Assembly: GCF_020525925.1 (NCBI RefSeq)
Contig: NZ_CP084876.1
Coordinates: 620,001 to 684,000, forward strand
Length of the DNA stretch: 64,000 nucleotides
Source of the DNA: Klebsiella quasipneumoniae subsp. quasipneumoniae
Lineage (GTDB): Bacteria; Pseudomonadota; Gammaproteobacteria; Enterobacterales; Enterobacteriaceae
Reading direction: 5' to 3'
Shown: positions 31,073-40,431 of the stretch, one piece after another
How positions within the stretch are numbered: the first letter of the stretch is position 1
Layout of the letters: each line of letters starts with the position of its first letter
The notes under the pieces: generated by a model
What the model saw: only the letters and a program-made list of their open reading frames with translations
What the model was told of the DNA's origin: nothing
The model's database searches: none
Position numbers and translations under genes: made by a program

Positions 31073-32896
31073 ATGCCGTTAATAGCCGGGATTGATATCG
31101 GCAACGCCACCACCGAGGTGGCGCTGGCGTCCGACGACCCGCAGGCGAGGACGTTTGTTGCCAGCGGGATCGTCGCGACGACGGGCATGAAAGGGACGCG
31201 GGACAATATCGCCGGGACCCTCGCCGCGCTGGAGCAGGCTCTGGCGAAAACGCCATGGTCAATGCGCGATGTGTCTCGCATCAATCTTAACGAAGCCGCG
31301 CCGGTCATTGGCGATGTGGCGATGGAGACCATCACCGAGACCATTATCACCGAGTCAACCATGATCGGTCATAACCCGCAGACCCCGGGCGGGGTGGGCG
31401 TCGGCGTGGGGACGACCATCGCCCTCGGCCGGCTGGCGACGCTGCCGGCGGCGCAGTATGCCGAGGGGTGGATCGCGCTGATTGACGACGCTGTCGATTT
31501 CCTTGACGCCGTGTGGTGGCTCAATGAGGCGATCGACCGCGGGATCAACGTGGTGGCGGCGATCCTCAAAAAGGACGACGGCGTGCTGGTGAACAACCGC
31601 CTGCGCAAAACCCTGCCGGTGGTGGATGAAGTGACGCTCCTGGAGCACGTGCCCGAGGGGGTGATGGCGGCGGTGGAGGTAGCCGCGCCGGGGCAGGTGG
31701 TGCGGATCCTGTCGAATCCCTACGGCATCGCCACCTTCTTTGGGCTGAGCCCGGAGGAGACCCAGGCCATCGTCCCCATCGCCCGCGCGCTGATTGGCAA
31801 CCGCTCAGCGGTGGTGCTCAAGACCCCCCAGGGCGACGTGCAGTCGCGGGTGATCCCGGCGGGCAAGATCTACATCAGCGGCGAAAAGCGCCGTGGAGAA
31901 GCCGATGTCGCCGAGGGCGCGGAGGCGATCATGCAGGCGATAAGCGCCTGCGCTCCGGTACGCGACATCCGCGGCGAACCGGGCACCCACGCCGGCGGCA
32001 TGCTCGAGCGGGTGCGCAAGGTGATGGCGTCCCTGACCGGCCATGAGATGAGCGCGATCTACATCCAGGATCTGCTGGCGGTGGATACATTTGTTCCGCG
32101 CAAGGTGCAGGGCGGGATGGCTGGGGAGTGCGCCATGGAGAATGCCGTCGGGATAGCGGCGATGGTGAAATCGGATCGTCTGCAGATGCAGGTTATCGCC
32201 CGTGAGCTGAGCGCCCGACTCCAGACTGAGGTGGTCGTGGGCGGCGTGGAAGCCAACATGGCCATCGCCGGGGCGTTAACCACGCCGGGCTGTGCGGCGC
32301 CGCTGGCGATCCTCGACCTCGGCGCCGGTTCGACGGATGCGGCGATCGTCAGCGCGGAGGGGCAGATCGCCGCGGTGCATCTCGCCGGGGCGGGAAATAT
32401 GGTCAGCCTGCTGATTAAAACCGAGCTGGGTCTCGAGGATCTTTCGCAGGCGGAAGCGATAAAAAAATACCCGCTGGCCAAAGTGGAAAGCCTGTTCAGT
32501 ATCCGCCACGAGAATGGCGCAGTGGAGTTCTTCCGGGAAGCCCTCAGCCCGGCGGTGTTCGCCAAAGTGGTGTACATCAAGGAGGGCGAACTAGTGCCGA
32601 TCGATAACGCCAGCCCGCTGGAAAAAATTCGTCTTGTGCGCCGCCAGGCGAAGGAGAAAGTGTTTGTTACCAACTGTCTGCGCGCGCTGCGCCAGGTCTC
32701 CCCCGGCGGTTCCATTCGCGATATCGCCTTTGTGGTGCTGGTGGGCGGCTCATCGCTGGATTTTGAAATCCCGCAGCTGATCACCGACGCCCTGTCGCAC
32801 TACGGCGTGGTCGCCGGGCAGGGCAACATTCGGGGAACAGAAGGGCCGCGCAATGCGGTCGCCACCGGGCTGGTGCTGGCCGGACATGCCGATTAA
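31073..32896 (+). CDS. dhaF: Glycerol dehydratase reactivase large subunit
   Basis: A 607-residue actin/HSP70-like ATPase of the DdrA/PduG family. It starts with the phosphate-1 motif AGIDIGNATTEVALA and has the later ILDLGAGSTDAAIVS nucleotide-binding motif and VLVGGSSLDFEIPQLI adenosine motif. With DhaG it exchanges inactive cobalamin for fresh adenosylcobalamin in glycerol dehydratase. It is fourth in the dhaB operon, 12 bp after dhaE. Confidence 0.96.
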   Translation: MPLIAGIDIGNATTEVALASDDPQARTFVASGIVATTGMKGTRDNIAGTLAALEQALAKTPWSMRDVSRINLNEAAPVIGDVAMETITETIITESTMIGHNPQTPGGVGVGVGTTIALGRLATLPAAQYAEGWIALIDDAVDFLDAVWWLNEAIDRGINVVAAILKKDDGVLVNNRLRKTLPVVDEVTLLEHVPEGVMAAVEVAAPGQVVRILSNPYGIATFFGLSPEETQAIVPIARALIGNRSAVVLKTPQGDVQSRVIPAGKIYISGEKRRGEADVAEGAEAIMQAISACAPVRDIRGEPGTHAGGMLERVRKVMASLTGHEMSAIYIQDLLAVDTFVPRKVQGGMAGECAMENAVGIAAMVKSDRLQMQVIARELSARLQTEVVVGGVEANMAIAGALTTPGCAAPLAILDLGAGSTDAAIVSAEGQIAAVHLAGAGNMVSLLIKTELGLEDLSQAEAIKKYPLAKVESLFSIRHENGAVEFFREALSPAVFAKVVYIKEGELVPIDNASPLEKIRLVRRQAKEKVFVTNCLRALRQVSPGGSIRDIAFVVLVGGSSLDFEIPQLITDALSHYGVVAGQGNIRGTEGPRNAVATGLVLAGHAD

Positions 32897-32949
32897 GCCG
32901 GCGCTCGCGCCAGCCTCTCTCTATAACGTGCTATTTCAGGATGCCAATG

Positions 32950-33753
32950 ATGAACCAGACTTCTAGCTTAACCGGGCAGTGCGTGGCCGAGTTTCTTGGC
33001 ACCGGACTGCTCATTTTCTTCGGCGCGGGCTGTGTCGCTGCGCTGCGGGTCGCCGGAGCCAGCTTTGGCCAGTGGGAAATCAGTATTATCTGGGGCCTCG
33101 GCGTCGCCATGGCCATCTATCTGACGGCCGGCGTCTCCGGCGCGCACCTTAATCCGGCCGTCACCATTGCCCTGTGGTTGTTCGCCTGTTTTGAACGCCG
33201 TAAAGTACTGCCGTTTATTGTCGCCCAGACGGCCGGGGCATTCTGCGCCGCCGCCCTGGTGTACGGGCTCTATCGTCAGCTGTTTCTCGATCTTGAACAG
33301 AGCCAGCATATCGTTCGCGGTACCGTCGCCAGCCTTAACCTGGCCGGGGTTTTTTCCACCTACCCGCATCCGCATATCACCTTTTGGCAGGCGTTTGCCG
33401 TAGAGACCACCATCACGGCGATCCTGATGGCGATGATCATGGCTCTGACCGACGACGGCAATGGCATCCCGCGCGGGCCGCTGGCACCGTTGCTGATTGG
33501 CTTGCTGATCGCCGTGATCGGCGCGTCGATGGGGCCGCTAACCGGCTTTGCGCTGAATCCGGCGCGTGATTTTGGCCCTAAACTGTTTACCAGTCTGGCC
33601 GGCTGGGGCGCGATGGCCTTTACCGGCGGGCAGTCGATACCCTACTTTTGGGTGCCGCTGCTGGCGCCGGTGGTGGGGGCGATTATGGGAGCGTTTTTAT
33701 ACCGCAAGCTTATCGGCCACCATCTGCCGTGCGAATGCGCTAGCGATGAGTGA
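32950..33753 (+). CDS. glpF: Glycerol uptake facilitator (aquaglyceroporin)
   Basis: A 267-residue MIP-family channel. The ATG at 32950 (MNQTSSLTGQCVAEFLGTGL) matches E. coli GlpF; in-frame ATGs at 32941 and 32947 are alternatives. Both pore motifs are present (HLNPAVTIALWLF and ALNPARDFGPK), with six membrane helices. It differs from a glpFK-linked copy by its position at the end of the dehydratase operon, 53 bp after dhaF, so it supplies glycerol to the dha pathway. Confidence 0.93.
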   Translation: MNQTSSLTGQCVAEFLGTGLLIFFGAGCVAALRVAGASFGQWEISIIWGLGVAMAIYLTAGVSGAHLNPAVTIALWLFACFERRKVLPFIVAQTAGAFCAAALVYGLYRQLFLDLEQSQHIVRGTVASLNLAGVFSTYPHPHITFWQAFAVETTITAILMAMIMALTDDGNGIPRGPLAPLLIGLLIAVIGASMGPLTGFALNPARDFGPKLFTSLAGWGAMAFTGGQSIPYFWVPLLAPVVGAIMGAFLYRKLIGHHLPCECASDE

Positions 33754-33759
33754 GACGGG

Positions 33760-33814
33760 GCCCGCCGCATCACGGCGGGCAACGAGGTTAACTTCCCCCG
33801 GCGAGTCGCCGGGG
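33760..33814. terminator. Two hairpins between glpF and hdeB
   Basis: GCCCGCCG/CGGCGGGC (33760-33780) follows glpF and can end the dhaB transcript. CCCCGGCG/CGCCGGGG (33796-33814), next to the hdeB stop, can end the opposite one. Neither has a long U-run. Confidence 0.55.
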
Positions 33815-33821
33815 ATCAGGG

Positions 33822-34127
33822 TTATTTCTTGATGACCGCATTGAGCTCGCCGAGTTTGGCGGCGGGGTTCTTGTGGCACTGCTGCAACATTTTCGGCACC
33901 GAAACGGTCTCGAATTCATGCCAGTCGACGTAGTCCCCGCCGCTGAAGTCGGTGTTGCGGTTCACCACCCAGAAGGCCACCGGGGTCATGCTTTTTGGGT
34001 TCATATCCATAAACTCCTGACAGGTCATATTCTGCGGTGTGGTTTCCAGAACCGCGAACGCCGGGCTGGTCATCAGACAGAATGTGGTGGCCGCTACGGT
34101 CAGTACGAGTGCTTTAGGCAAATTCAT
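33822..34127 (-). CDS. hdeB: Acid-activated periplasmic chaperone HdeB-type
   Basis: A 101-residue precursor from the ATG at 34127, which has GGAGAAG just upstream; a longer frame to 34145 lacks this. The signal peptide is MNLPKALVLTVAATTFCLMT ending SPAFA. The mature part shows the HdeA/HdeB fold with two conserved cysteines forming a disulphide (MTCQEF and LQQCHKN) and the family motif FWVVNRN. HdeB-type proteins unfold at mild acid pH and keep periplasmic proteins soluble. The gene is downstream of hdeD on the same strand, 26 bp apart. Confidence 0.9.
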   Translation of the reverse strand: MNLPKALVLTVAATTFCLMTSPAFAVLETTPQNMTCQEFMDMNPKSMTPVAFWVVNRNTDFSGGDYVDWHEFETVSVPKMLQQCHKNPAAKLGELNAVIKK

Positions 34128-34153
34128 TTTCTTCTCCAGTGACAAAATAGGGC

Positions 34154-34729
34154 TTAAGCCTGGGCGTGCTTCATTTTATTGCGCAGGACCAGCAAGCCGA
34201 TGGCGCTAAATATCATTTCAACGCCGATAAAGGCGGTAATAAATATCCAGCTTTGCTGCGGATTCATGACCAGCCACAGGCAGGCGATAAGTAAATCCAA
34301 CAGGCCGATAAAAATATTCCAGCCGGCGCCGCTTTGTTTTCGGGTTTGACATCCGTTGACGATGCGGGAAATACCGCCGAGAACAAATAAAAAGCCGAAT
34401 AAGAGGGCCAGGCTGCTCATGCCGTTAAGAGGATTAACGACAAAGCTCAGACCGAGCACGATCCAGGCGATGGCGAAGATCAGCGCCACCAGGCGTGATT
34501 TCCAGTGCTGCTGGCGGAAGACGATCAGGCTGTACAGTGAGTAGAAGCCGCAGATCATCAACAACATGCCGGTCACCGTGGCGAGATACCAGCCGGCGAC
34601 CAGCGGCCAGGCCAGGCAACAGGCCCCGCAGATAAACAGCAGCGCGGCCATCAAGCCGGCATGCCGTTTATATCGAATCAAGACGCGTGGGTTAAACGCA
34701 TTTAAGGTGTAATGGCTAAACATAAACAT
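34154..34729 (-). CDS. hdeD: Acid-resistance membrane protein HdeD
   Basis: A 191-residue protein with about six hydrophobic helices (LMAALLFICGACCLAWPLVA, LVALIFAIAWIVLGLSFVV, LALLFGFLFVLGGISRIV, LLDLLIACLWLVMNP and others). This is the DUF308/HdeD family, linked to acid resistance at high cell density. It precedes hdeB and is divergent from yfdX. An in-frame ATG two codons downstream (MFSHY) is an equally possible start. Confidence 0.88.
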   Translation of the reverse strand: MFMFSHYTLNAFNPRVLIRYKRHAGLMAALLFICGACCLAWPLVAGWYLATVTGMLLMICGFYSLYSLIVFRQQHWKSRLVALIFAIAWIVLGLSFVVNPLNGMSSLALLFGFLFVLGGISRIVNGCQTRKQSGAGWNIFIGLLDLLIACLWLVMNPQQSWIFITAFIGVEMIFSAIGLLVLRNKMKHAQA

Positions 34730-34873
34730 AATTGCTCCGCAGATCCCGGTTGCCGGCCTGACGCTGAATATAATGCGTCATGCTTTATTCAGCGGGCCAA
34801 AAGAAAGGTCTGAGGAAAATAGTAGGCCGCTCTATCGGTAGGCGTAAATAAGAGCGCTGAGGTGACTTTATAC

Positions 34874-34901
34874 GCCTTGTCTGACAGCTGTCAGACAAGG
34901 C
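34874..34901. promoter_or_regulatory. 28-bp perfect palindrome upstream of yfdX
   Basis: GCCTTGTCTGACAG (34874-34887) is followed directly by its exact reverse complement CTGTCAGACAAGGC (34888-34901). It lies about 100-126 bp before yfdX and about 145 bp before the divergent hdeD. The core TGACAGCTGT recurs at 39750-39759 in the evgA/hdeB-like gap. It is probably an operator, although a cruciform or terminator role cannot be excluded. Confidence 0.6.
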
Positions 34902-34999
34902 CCGCAATATTCCTTCCGGGCTCTGATTCTCAATGCCCAAGATATTTTTTAAGCTGGCTGCGTTTGGTGATGCTTACCGATTTTAATCAGGAGTTAACG

Positions 35000-35632
35000 A
35001 TGAAAAAAGTCATTCTGGCGAGCCTGCTGGCAACCATGATGGGTACCTCTCCGGTGTGGGCAGCAGATAGCGCGACGGCAGCGCCAGCCGCGGCAGCCAC
35101 AGCGCAGGTGCAGAAAGAAGCCGCCGATGTGCTGCAGGTGGCGGTGCAGGGTGCGAACGCGATGCGCGACGTCCAGTTCGCCCGTCTGGCGCTGTTCCAT
35201 GGCCAGCCGGATAGCGCGAAAAAACTGACTGACGACGCCGCCGCGCTGCTGGCCGCCGATGACGCCAGCTGGGCGAAGTTTGTGAAAACCGATGCTAAAG
35301 CCAAAATGATCGCCGATCGCTATGTGGTCATTAACGCCTCTATCGCTCTGTCTGAAGACTATGTAGCCACGCCGGAAAAAGAGAGTGCCATTAAATCCGC
35401 TAACGAAAAACTGGCGAAAGGCGATCAGAAAGGGGCTATCGATACCCTCCGTCTGGCCGGTATTGGCGTAATTGAGAACCAGTATCTGATGCCGCTCAAC
35501 CAGACCCGTAAGGCGGTGGCGCAGGCGCAAGACCTGCTGAAAGCTGGAAAATATTACGAAGCGAATCTGGTGCTGAAAGGCGCTGAAGAGGGCATCGTGG
35601 TGGACAGCGAGATGCTGGTGGCAGGCAACTGA
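35000..35632 (+). CDS. yfdX: YfdX-family periplasmic protein
   Basis: A 210-residue protein from the ATG at 35000, with CAGGAG upstream; a longer open frame upstream is ignored. The signal peptide [20 protein letters not shown] ends at A-A. The mature part has an alanine-rich helical start, then the YfdX domain ([40 protein letters not shown] and the end [10 protein letters not shown]). In E. coli yfdX is under EvgA control and is linked to acid and multidrug resistance. Here it is grouped with hde genes and evgSA, which supports the same regulon. Confidence 0.9.
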   Translation: MKKVILASLLATMMGTSPVWAADSATAAPAAAATAQVQKEAADVLQVAVQGANAMRDVQFARLALFHGQPDSAKKLTDDAAALLAADDASWAKFVKTDAKAKMIADRYVVINASIALSEDYVATPEKESAIKSANEKLAKGDQKGAIDTLRLAGIGVIENQYLMPLNQTRKAVAQAQDLLKAGKYYEANLVLKGAEEGIVVDSEMLVAGN

Positions 35633-35690
35633 TACCTGTTCCACCCTGAGAGAGCGCAGAGGGAGAAACTGACAAGGATGTCCCCTTAAC

Positions 35691-35715
35691 GGTCGGGCAG
35701 GCGGACTGCCCGACC
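35691..35715. terminator. Hairpin between convergent yfdX and evgS
   Basis: GGTCGGGCAG (35691-35700) pairs with CTGCCCGACC (35706-35715) with a short loop. The position between convergent genes suggests a two-way terminator. Confidence 0.6.
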
Positions 35716-35722
35716 GGAACGG

Positions 35723-38700
35723 CTAGCGGCCGATCAGGGCGTCGATTTCGCCATCGATCTCGCGCATGACGCCGGTGATGCGCTGTACCACCTCCAGACA
35801 GCTTGCCGGCGTTAGCGAGTCAGGCCGCTTCGCCTCAAAAGGGGCGCACAGCGCTTGCAGCGCAGTAATCCCCAGAATTTGCGCTGAACCGTGCAGACGG
35901 TGCAGCGCTCGCAGAAAGATCTGCGGCTCATGCCGGGCGATTGCCTGTCCGGCAGCCTGTAAATCCGCGGCCGACGCATCGCGGAACGTCTCCAGCATCT
36001 CAGTCATCAGCGCCTGGTCTCCCCCGGTATTTTCGGTCAGCACGCTGAGCCGCAGGTGTCGGGCGACGTTTGGCGATGCGTGGCCCACCGCTAAACGGCT
36101 CAGCTCGTGGCTCAGCGTCTGAACCGACACCGGCTTAAACAGACACATATTCATGCCGCTGGCCAGACAGGCCTCCCGCGACTGCGGCAGCGCGCTGGCG
36201 GTCACCCCCCAAATCATCAGGTCCGGGTAGCGCCGACGTAGCGACGCCGCCAGCGCCAGGCCATCTTTCTTCGGCATATTGAGGTCCGTGATCAGCAGAT
36301 CGTAATGTTTGCCAGCGAGCTTATTCTCCGCCTCTTCACCGTCGCAGGCTTCATCGACGCTATAGCCGATAGTGCTGAGCTGGCGCTTGAGCAGCAGCCG
36401 GTTGGTGGGATGGTCGTCGGCTATCAATATCGACAGCCCGGGCAAGACCTGCTGCCTGGCCGGCAACGCCTTCGGCGCGCGAACGGCGCAGCGACTCACC
36501 TTGACTGGCAGGATGATGGTGAAGGTGGTCCCCACGCCAGGATGGCTAACCATCTCCAGTCGGCCCTGCATGAGTGCGACCAGCTCCTGGCAAATGACCA
36601 GACCCAGGCCGGAACCGGTCTGTTTGCGCCCCTGGCGCGCCTGGGCATAACGGTGAAAGAGAGTGGTCTGCTCTTCTTCGCCGATCCCGCAGCCGCTGTC
36701 GCTAATGATGAGGGTCAGCTCCCCCTGCGTCTCATCCGCTTGCGTCAGCTGGCAGTCGACCTGAATCGCGCCCTCGGTGGTAAACTTCAGCGCATTGCCG
36801 ATGAGATTATTGAGGATTTGCCGCAGCGCCTGCGGGTCGATCCACAGCATGGTCCCCTCCTGTAGCGCGTTATGGTCGTGGAGCGCGATCCCCTTTTGCT
36901 GCGCCAGCGCGCCGAAGGTGTGACACTGCTGCGACACGACCTGTGCGACCTCGCTCTACTGCGGGGTGATCTGGTATTTTCCCGACTCAATCTTGTCGAT
37001 ATCGAGAATATTACCGATCAGCCCCAGCAGGGTTTGCGCCGTCGACCCCGCCAGCTCGATCGCCTCTTTACGCTGACCGACGTTCAGCTCCGGTTTCGCC
37101 AGCAGTTCCAGAAAGCCGACGATGGCGCTCACCGGCGTGCGCAGCTCGTGGCTCATGCTGGCCAGAAAGCGACTCTTGGCTTTTGTCGCCTGAATTGCTT
37201 TGTCTTTTTCCCGCTCCAGGGCGCAGGAGAGGGCCTCCTTCTGCGCCAGCTCCTCCTCCAGCCGCTGCTGAGAGTCTTTACGTTTGCGCACTTCCCGGCA
37301 CAGGGAGAGTCCCCACCCGAGGCTGATGGCGATCAGCACCAGCGCGAAGGCGATCAGCTGGTAAAACTGGCGGCTGTACTGGCTCCAGTTCTCTATTTGC
37401 TGGCTGGAAATTTTCGACCACTTCTCGGTCATCTGCAGAATATCCCGCGGCGGAATGGCCTGCAGCGCTTTGCTGAGGATGGCGGCCAGCACCGGCTCAT
37501 CGCGCGGGATCGCCAGCCGAATGGCGGCGACCGGGAGTCCGTCGATGCGGGCGTAGTGCAGACCCTGTGGATAATAGTGGTCGATCATATAGCGGGCGGA
37601 AAGCTCCGACGCTACCGCGGCATCCACCTCGCCTTCCTCCACCATCTTCATCGCGACGCCAACATTATCCGTCTCCACCCAGTCAACCTGCGGAAAGCGC
37701 GCTTTCAGGTCGTGGGCGGCGATTGGCCCCACTGGCAGGGCGATCCGCGCCGGGCGGGCCAGCAGATGTGGGTCGGGGGCGCTGCCGCGGGCGACCAGCA
37801 CAAAAGCCACGTTAATCAGCGGGTCGCTGAGGGTGACGTAGGCCTGCGGCTGTGGGGTCAGAGTCGCGGCGGGCATGATCGCCCAGTCCTCTTTTTCCAT
37901 CCGCTTTGCCAGATCCTGACGGTTGCGCACCAGGATGGGGTCAAACTGCAGCCCGGTCTGTAGCGAGAAAATATTCAGCATATCGGCCATAATGCCGCGC
38001 AGCTCGTCCTCGTCATCCACCAGAGTAAAAGGCGGAAAGTAGGGGTTGACCAGCAGGCGGACGCGACGATGCTTCTGTAGCCAGCGCTGCTCTTCGGCGC
38101 TAAAGGATAGCGGCGTATTGAGAAATGACAGATCGCCGCGGTTGAGCCAGTTTTGCATGATCCGCATCGCGGTATCGCTGTCGATAGCGTGGATAAAACG
38201 GTCAAGGAGCAGGTGCAGCGCCGGTCGATCCTCGCGGGTGACAAAGCGGTTGTGCTGCTCCTGCTGACGAAAATAGTGCGCGATGACCAGCGATTGCGAG
38301 AAATATTTCGAGATGCAGTGGCCGGTGGTGATGTTGTTGCCGATGAAATACTGATTCTCGCCGCTGACCACCGAGGCGAGAGCCTGATAGTCGCTATCGT
38401 AAAGGGTGATTTTGGCGTTGGGAAACGCCTGCTGAATGATATCGAAAAAGGCGCAATCGCGGGTGCAGGCCAGCGTGACGCGGCGGTCGGTGGTCAGCGG
38501 CGGCAGGGGGGATTTTAGCGAGGTGACCAGCGTCGGCCAGGTTTTGATCAGCGGTGCGGTGTGCGTCAGTCCCGGCGCGAGCGCATCCCGATGCGCCACC
38601 TGAGTGAGCAGGGTATCCACCTGGCGGTCGGCCAGGGCGGCCAGCGCCTGCTGCTCGGTGTCATATTGGCGGATAACCACCTTCAACCCGAGGCTGTGCG

Positions 38701-38965
38701 CCATTAGCGCCAGATAGTCGGCGTTAATCCCCTGATAGCTCTCCTCGTCGCTGTCGTAGACGATAGGCGTCATCTCAGGCAGCCAGGTGCCGACGGTCAG
38801 CGACGGCCGGGCGGCCAGCCAGACCTTTTCCGTATCGTTAAGCGGAATGTCGATTGCCGCAATGTGGGCATGGCTTTTCAGCTCCAGTTGCTTCATGGCA
38901 AACGCGGCGGGGGAGTGGCTTAGCGCCAGTCCGACAATCAGGGATAAAATAAGACGAACGACCAT
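35723..38965 (-). pseudogene. evgS: Hybrid sensor kinase EvgS, interrupted by an amber codon
   Basis: One continuous frame of about 1,080 codons with a single in-frame TAG at 36956-36958. Before it lie a signal peptide, two periplasmic SBP_bac_3-type sensor domains, a membrane helix (about 534-557), a short coiled linker and the HisKA box with H606 (MSHELRTPVSAIVGFLELL). After it lie the HATPase domain (LNNLIGNALKFT, DSGCGIG, GSGLGLVICQELV), a receiver domain (LLITDLNMPKKDG) and an HPt domain (LHRLHGSAQILG). In E. coli EvgS this position reads Q-W (TPQ-stop-SEV here against QPQWVDI), so one TGG to TAG change explains it. The PAS domain of E. coli EvgS is also missing from the linker. A 3' fragment could start at a GTG at 36937, but it has no membrane anchor. 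Readthrough or a suppressor tRNA would restore the full protein. Confidence 0.88.
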
Positions 38966-38969
38966 GGCA

Positions 38970-39584
38970 TCACCCTATTTTATTGCGTTGCGCAAAGTCA
39001 TAAAGCTCAAGCAGGGAGCTGCAGCCTAATTTATCCATCAGACGGACCTTATAGGTGCTGACCGTCTTATTGCTGATATTCATTTTGCTGCCGATGGTGG
39101 TGTAGTCGACGCCGCTGAGGATATAGCGGAAGACTTTCATCTCCTGCGTTGACAGCGTATCCAGCCGGTCCTGATCGGTGATGCCGTGGGTGCAGAAGCG
39201 CTCCAGTGAAAAGGGGAAATAGCTGTAGCCATTATTGGCCGCCTCGATCGCGGCGAGGATATTATTCATTCCCTCTTTTTTACTCACAAAACCATTGGCC
39301 CCGCAGTCGGCGCTGCGTTTGCCGTAGAACCGTTCATTTTTGGCGGAAATGACGATAATTTTTCCCTGGTAGCGGCGTTTGCGCAGCTGCTCAAGAACGT
39401 CGATGCCGCTGAGCTCCGGAATATCGACGTCAACGATCAGCAGGTCAGGCTGCATCGTTTCGGCGGCCTGCACCGCATGAGCGCCGCTGTCGAGCTCTGC
39501 CGCGACGGTAATACCGTTGGTATCGAGTAGGTTGCGAATGGCGATACGTGCCAATGGATGATCGTCAATGATTATCGCATTCAT
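38970..39584 (-). CDS. evgA: Response regulator EvgA
   Basis: A 204-residue NarL/FixJ-type regulator from the ATG at 39584 (MNAIIIDDHPLARIAIRNLL), the same length as E. coli EvgA. The receiver domain has the acidic pair after MNAIII and the phosphoacceptor aspartate in LLIVDVDIPELSG. The C-terminal LuxR-type helix-turn-helix covers LSTQEMKVFRYILSGVDYTT and the stretch ISNKTVSTYKVRLMDKLG. It lies 4 bp before evgS, so it should be co-transcribed. With EvgS truncated, its phosphorylation may depend on other donors. Confidence 0.93.
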   Translation of the reverse strand: MNAIIIDDHPLARIAIRNLLDTNGITVAAELDSGAHAVQAAETMQPDLLIVDVDIPELSGIDVLEQLRKRRYQGKIIVISAKNERFYGKRSADCGANGFVSKKEGMNNILAAIEAANNGYSYFPFSLERFCTHGITDQDRLDTLSTQEMKVFRYILSGVDYTTIGSKMNISNKTVSTYKVRLMDKLGCSSLLELYDFAQRNKIG

Positions 39585-39886
39585 GGGGGCGTAAATCCTG
39601 ATATGAAAAAGAAGGGCGATGTCTGGTGCAGGTGCGGCGGGGGTTATTTTTATCGATGCCGTAATAAGGCGCAATTGTAACACAAATCGTTTTCGCCCGG
39701 GGAAGATATTCTGGGCGAACCCTTCGCTGAATATATTTGCATATCTGGATGACAGCTGTAGGAACAGGCGTTCGCTTACTTCAGCGCTGTCTGGTATTAA
39801 AAAAAATGCAAACGATTAATCTGCTCTTTTTAAGGTGAGTTGCCGGGAATATCGTCCGGTGACAACTGGCAGGTAAAATAATAACA
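39585..39886. promoter_or_regulatory. Divergent gap evgA / HdeA-HdeB-like gene
   Basis: 302 bp without a gene. At 39750-39759 it contains TGACAGCTGT, followed by AGGAACAGGC. This shares the core of the 28-bp palindrome before yfdX, and CTGTAGGAA resembles half of the known E. coli EvgA box. An AT-rich stretch near 39790-39830 is a likely promoter for the rightward gene. Confidence 0.45.
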
Positions 39887-40252
39887 ATGGCAAAAGTGAA
39901 GCTCGCCCTTTGGCAAAAATGGGTTTGGAAACGTCTAATGGCAGGAATAATACTCGTGGCAATGAGTAGCGCCGCGGTGGGAAAGGACGCCTCGCCCGCT
40001 GAGGCGCGGACGCGCGATATGATGCGCTGTCAGGATTATCTGCAGCTGGATCCGCGCACCTGGACGCCGATGGTGATCTGGCTGATGAACGATCCTTTTT
40101 CCCTGCAGCCGCCGGAGTGGACCGACTTCCATGAAGCCGAGCTGGTGCTGACGCCGATCCTCACCGAAATCTGCCGTCAGGAGCCAGATGCCTGGCTGAC
40201 TTCGCTGCGTGAACGGCTCAATTCCTACCAGCAGGTGCGGTCGCTAAATTAA
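39887..40252 (+). CDS. HdeA/HdeB-family periplasmic acid-stress protein
   Basis: A 121-residue protein. A basic start and hydrophobic stretch (RLMAGIILVAMSSAAVG) form a signal peptide; an ATG at 39938 would give a shorter leader. The mature part repeats the HdeA/HdeB pattern: first cysteine in MMRCQDYLQLDPRTWTPMVI, the WLMND segment matching FWVVNRN of the other copy, and second cysteine in TEICRQEPD. It is divergent from evgA with 302 bp between the starts. This is a second, diverged member of the family in the same cluster. Confidence 0.8.
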   Translation: MAKVKLALWQKWVWKRLMAGIILVAMSSAAVGKDASPAEARTRDMMRCQDYLQLDPRTWTPMVIWLMNDPFSLQPPEWTDFHEAELVLTPILTEICRQEPDAWLTSLRERLNSYQQVRSLN

Positions 40253-40431
40253 GCGACCGCGATAAAGCGGCAGAAAAAGTGATTAAATGTGCAGTTAGAA
40301 GCCCATTCCTGCGCCGGGGATCGGCAGCGGTCCGCTTTTTGCGACAGGGCGTCGCAGGCCTTGCTCGCTGGCGTCGGGTTGGCGCCGGCGCAAATGGCAT
40401 CCAGAGGCGCTGTCATCTGCGCGCTTCACAT

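Noticed and set aside
35723..36937. Separate histidine-kinase gene starting at GTG 36937
   Set aside because: It is the 3' half of evgS after an amber codon, in the same frame; there is no own ribosome site or sensor, so it is treated as part of the interrupted gene.
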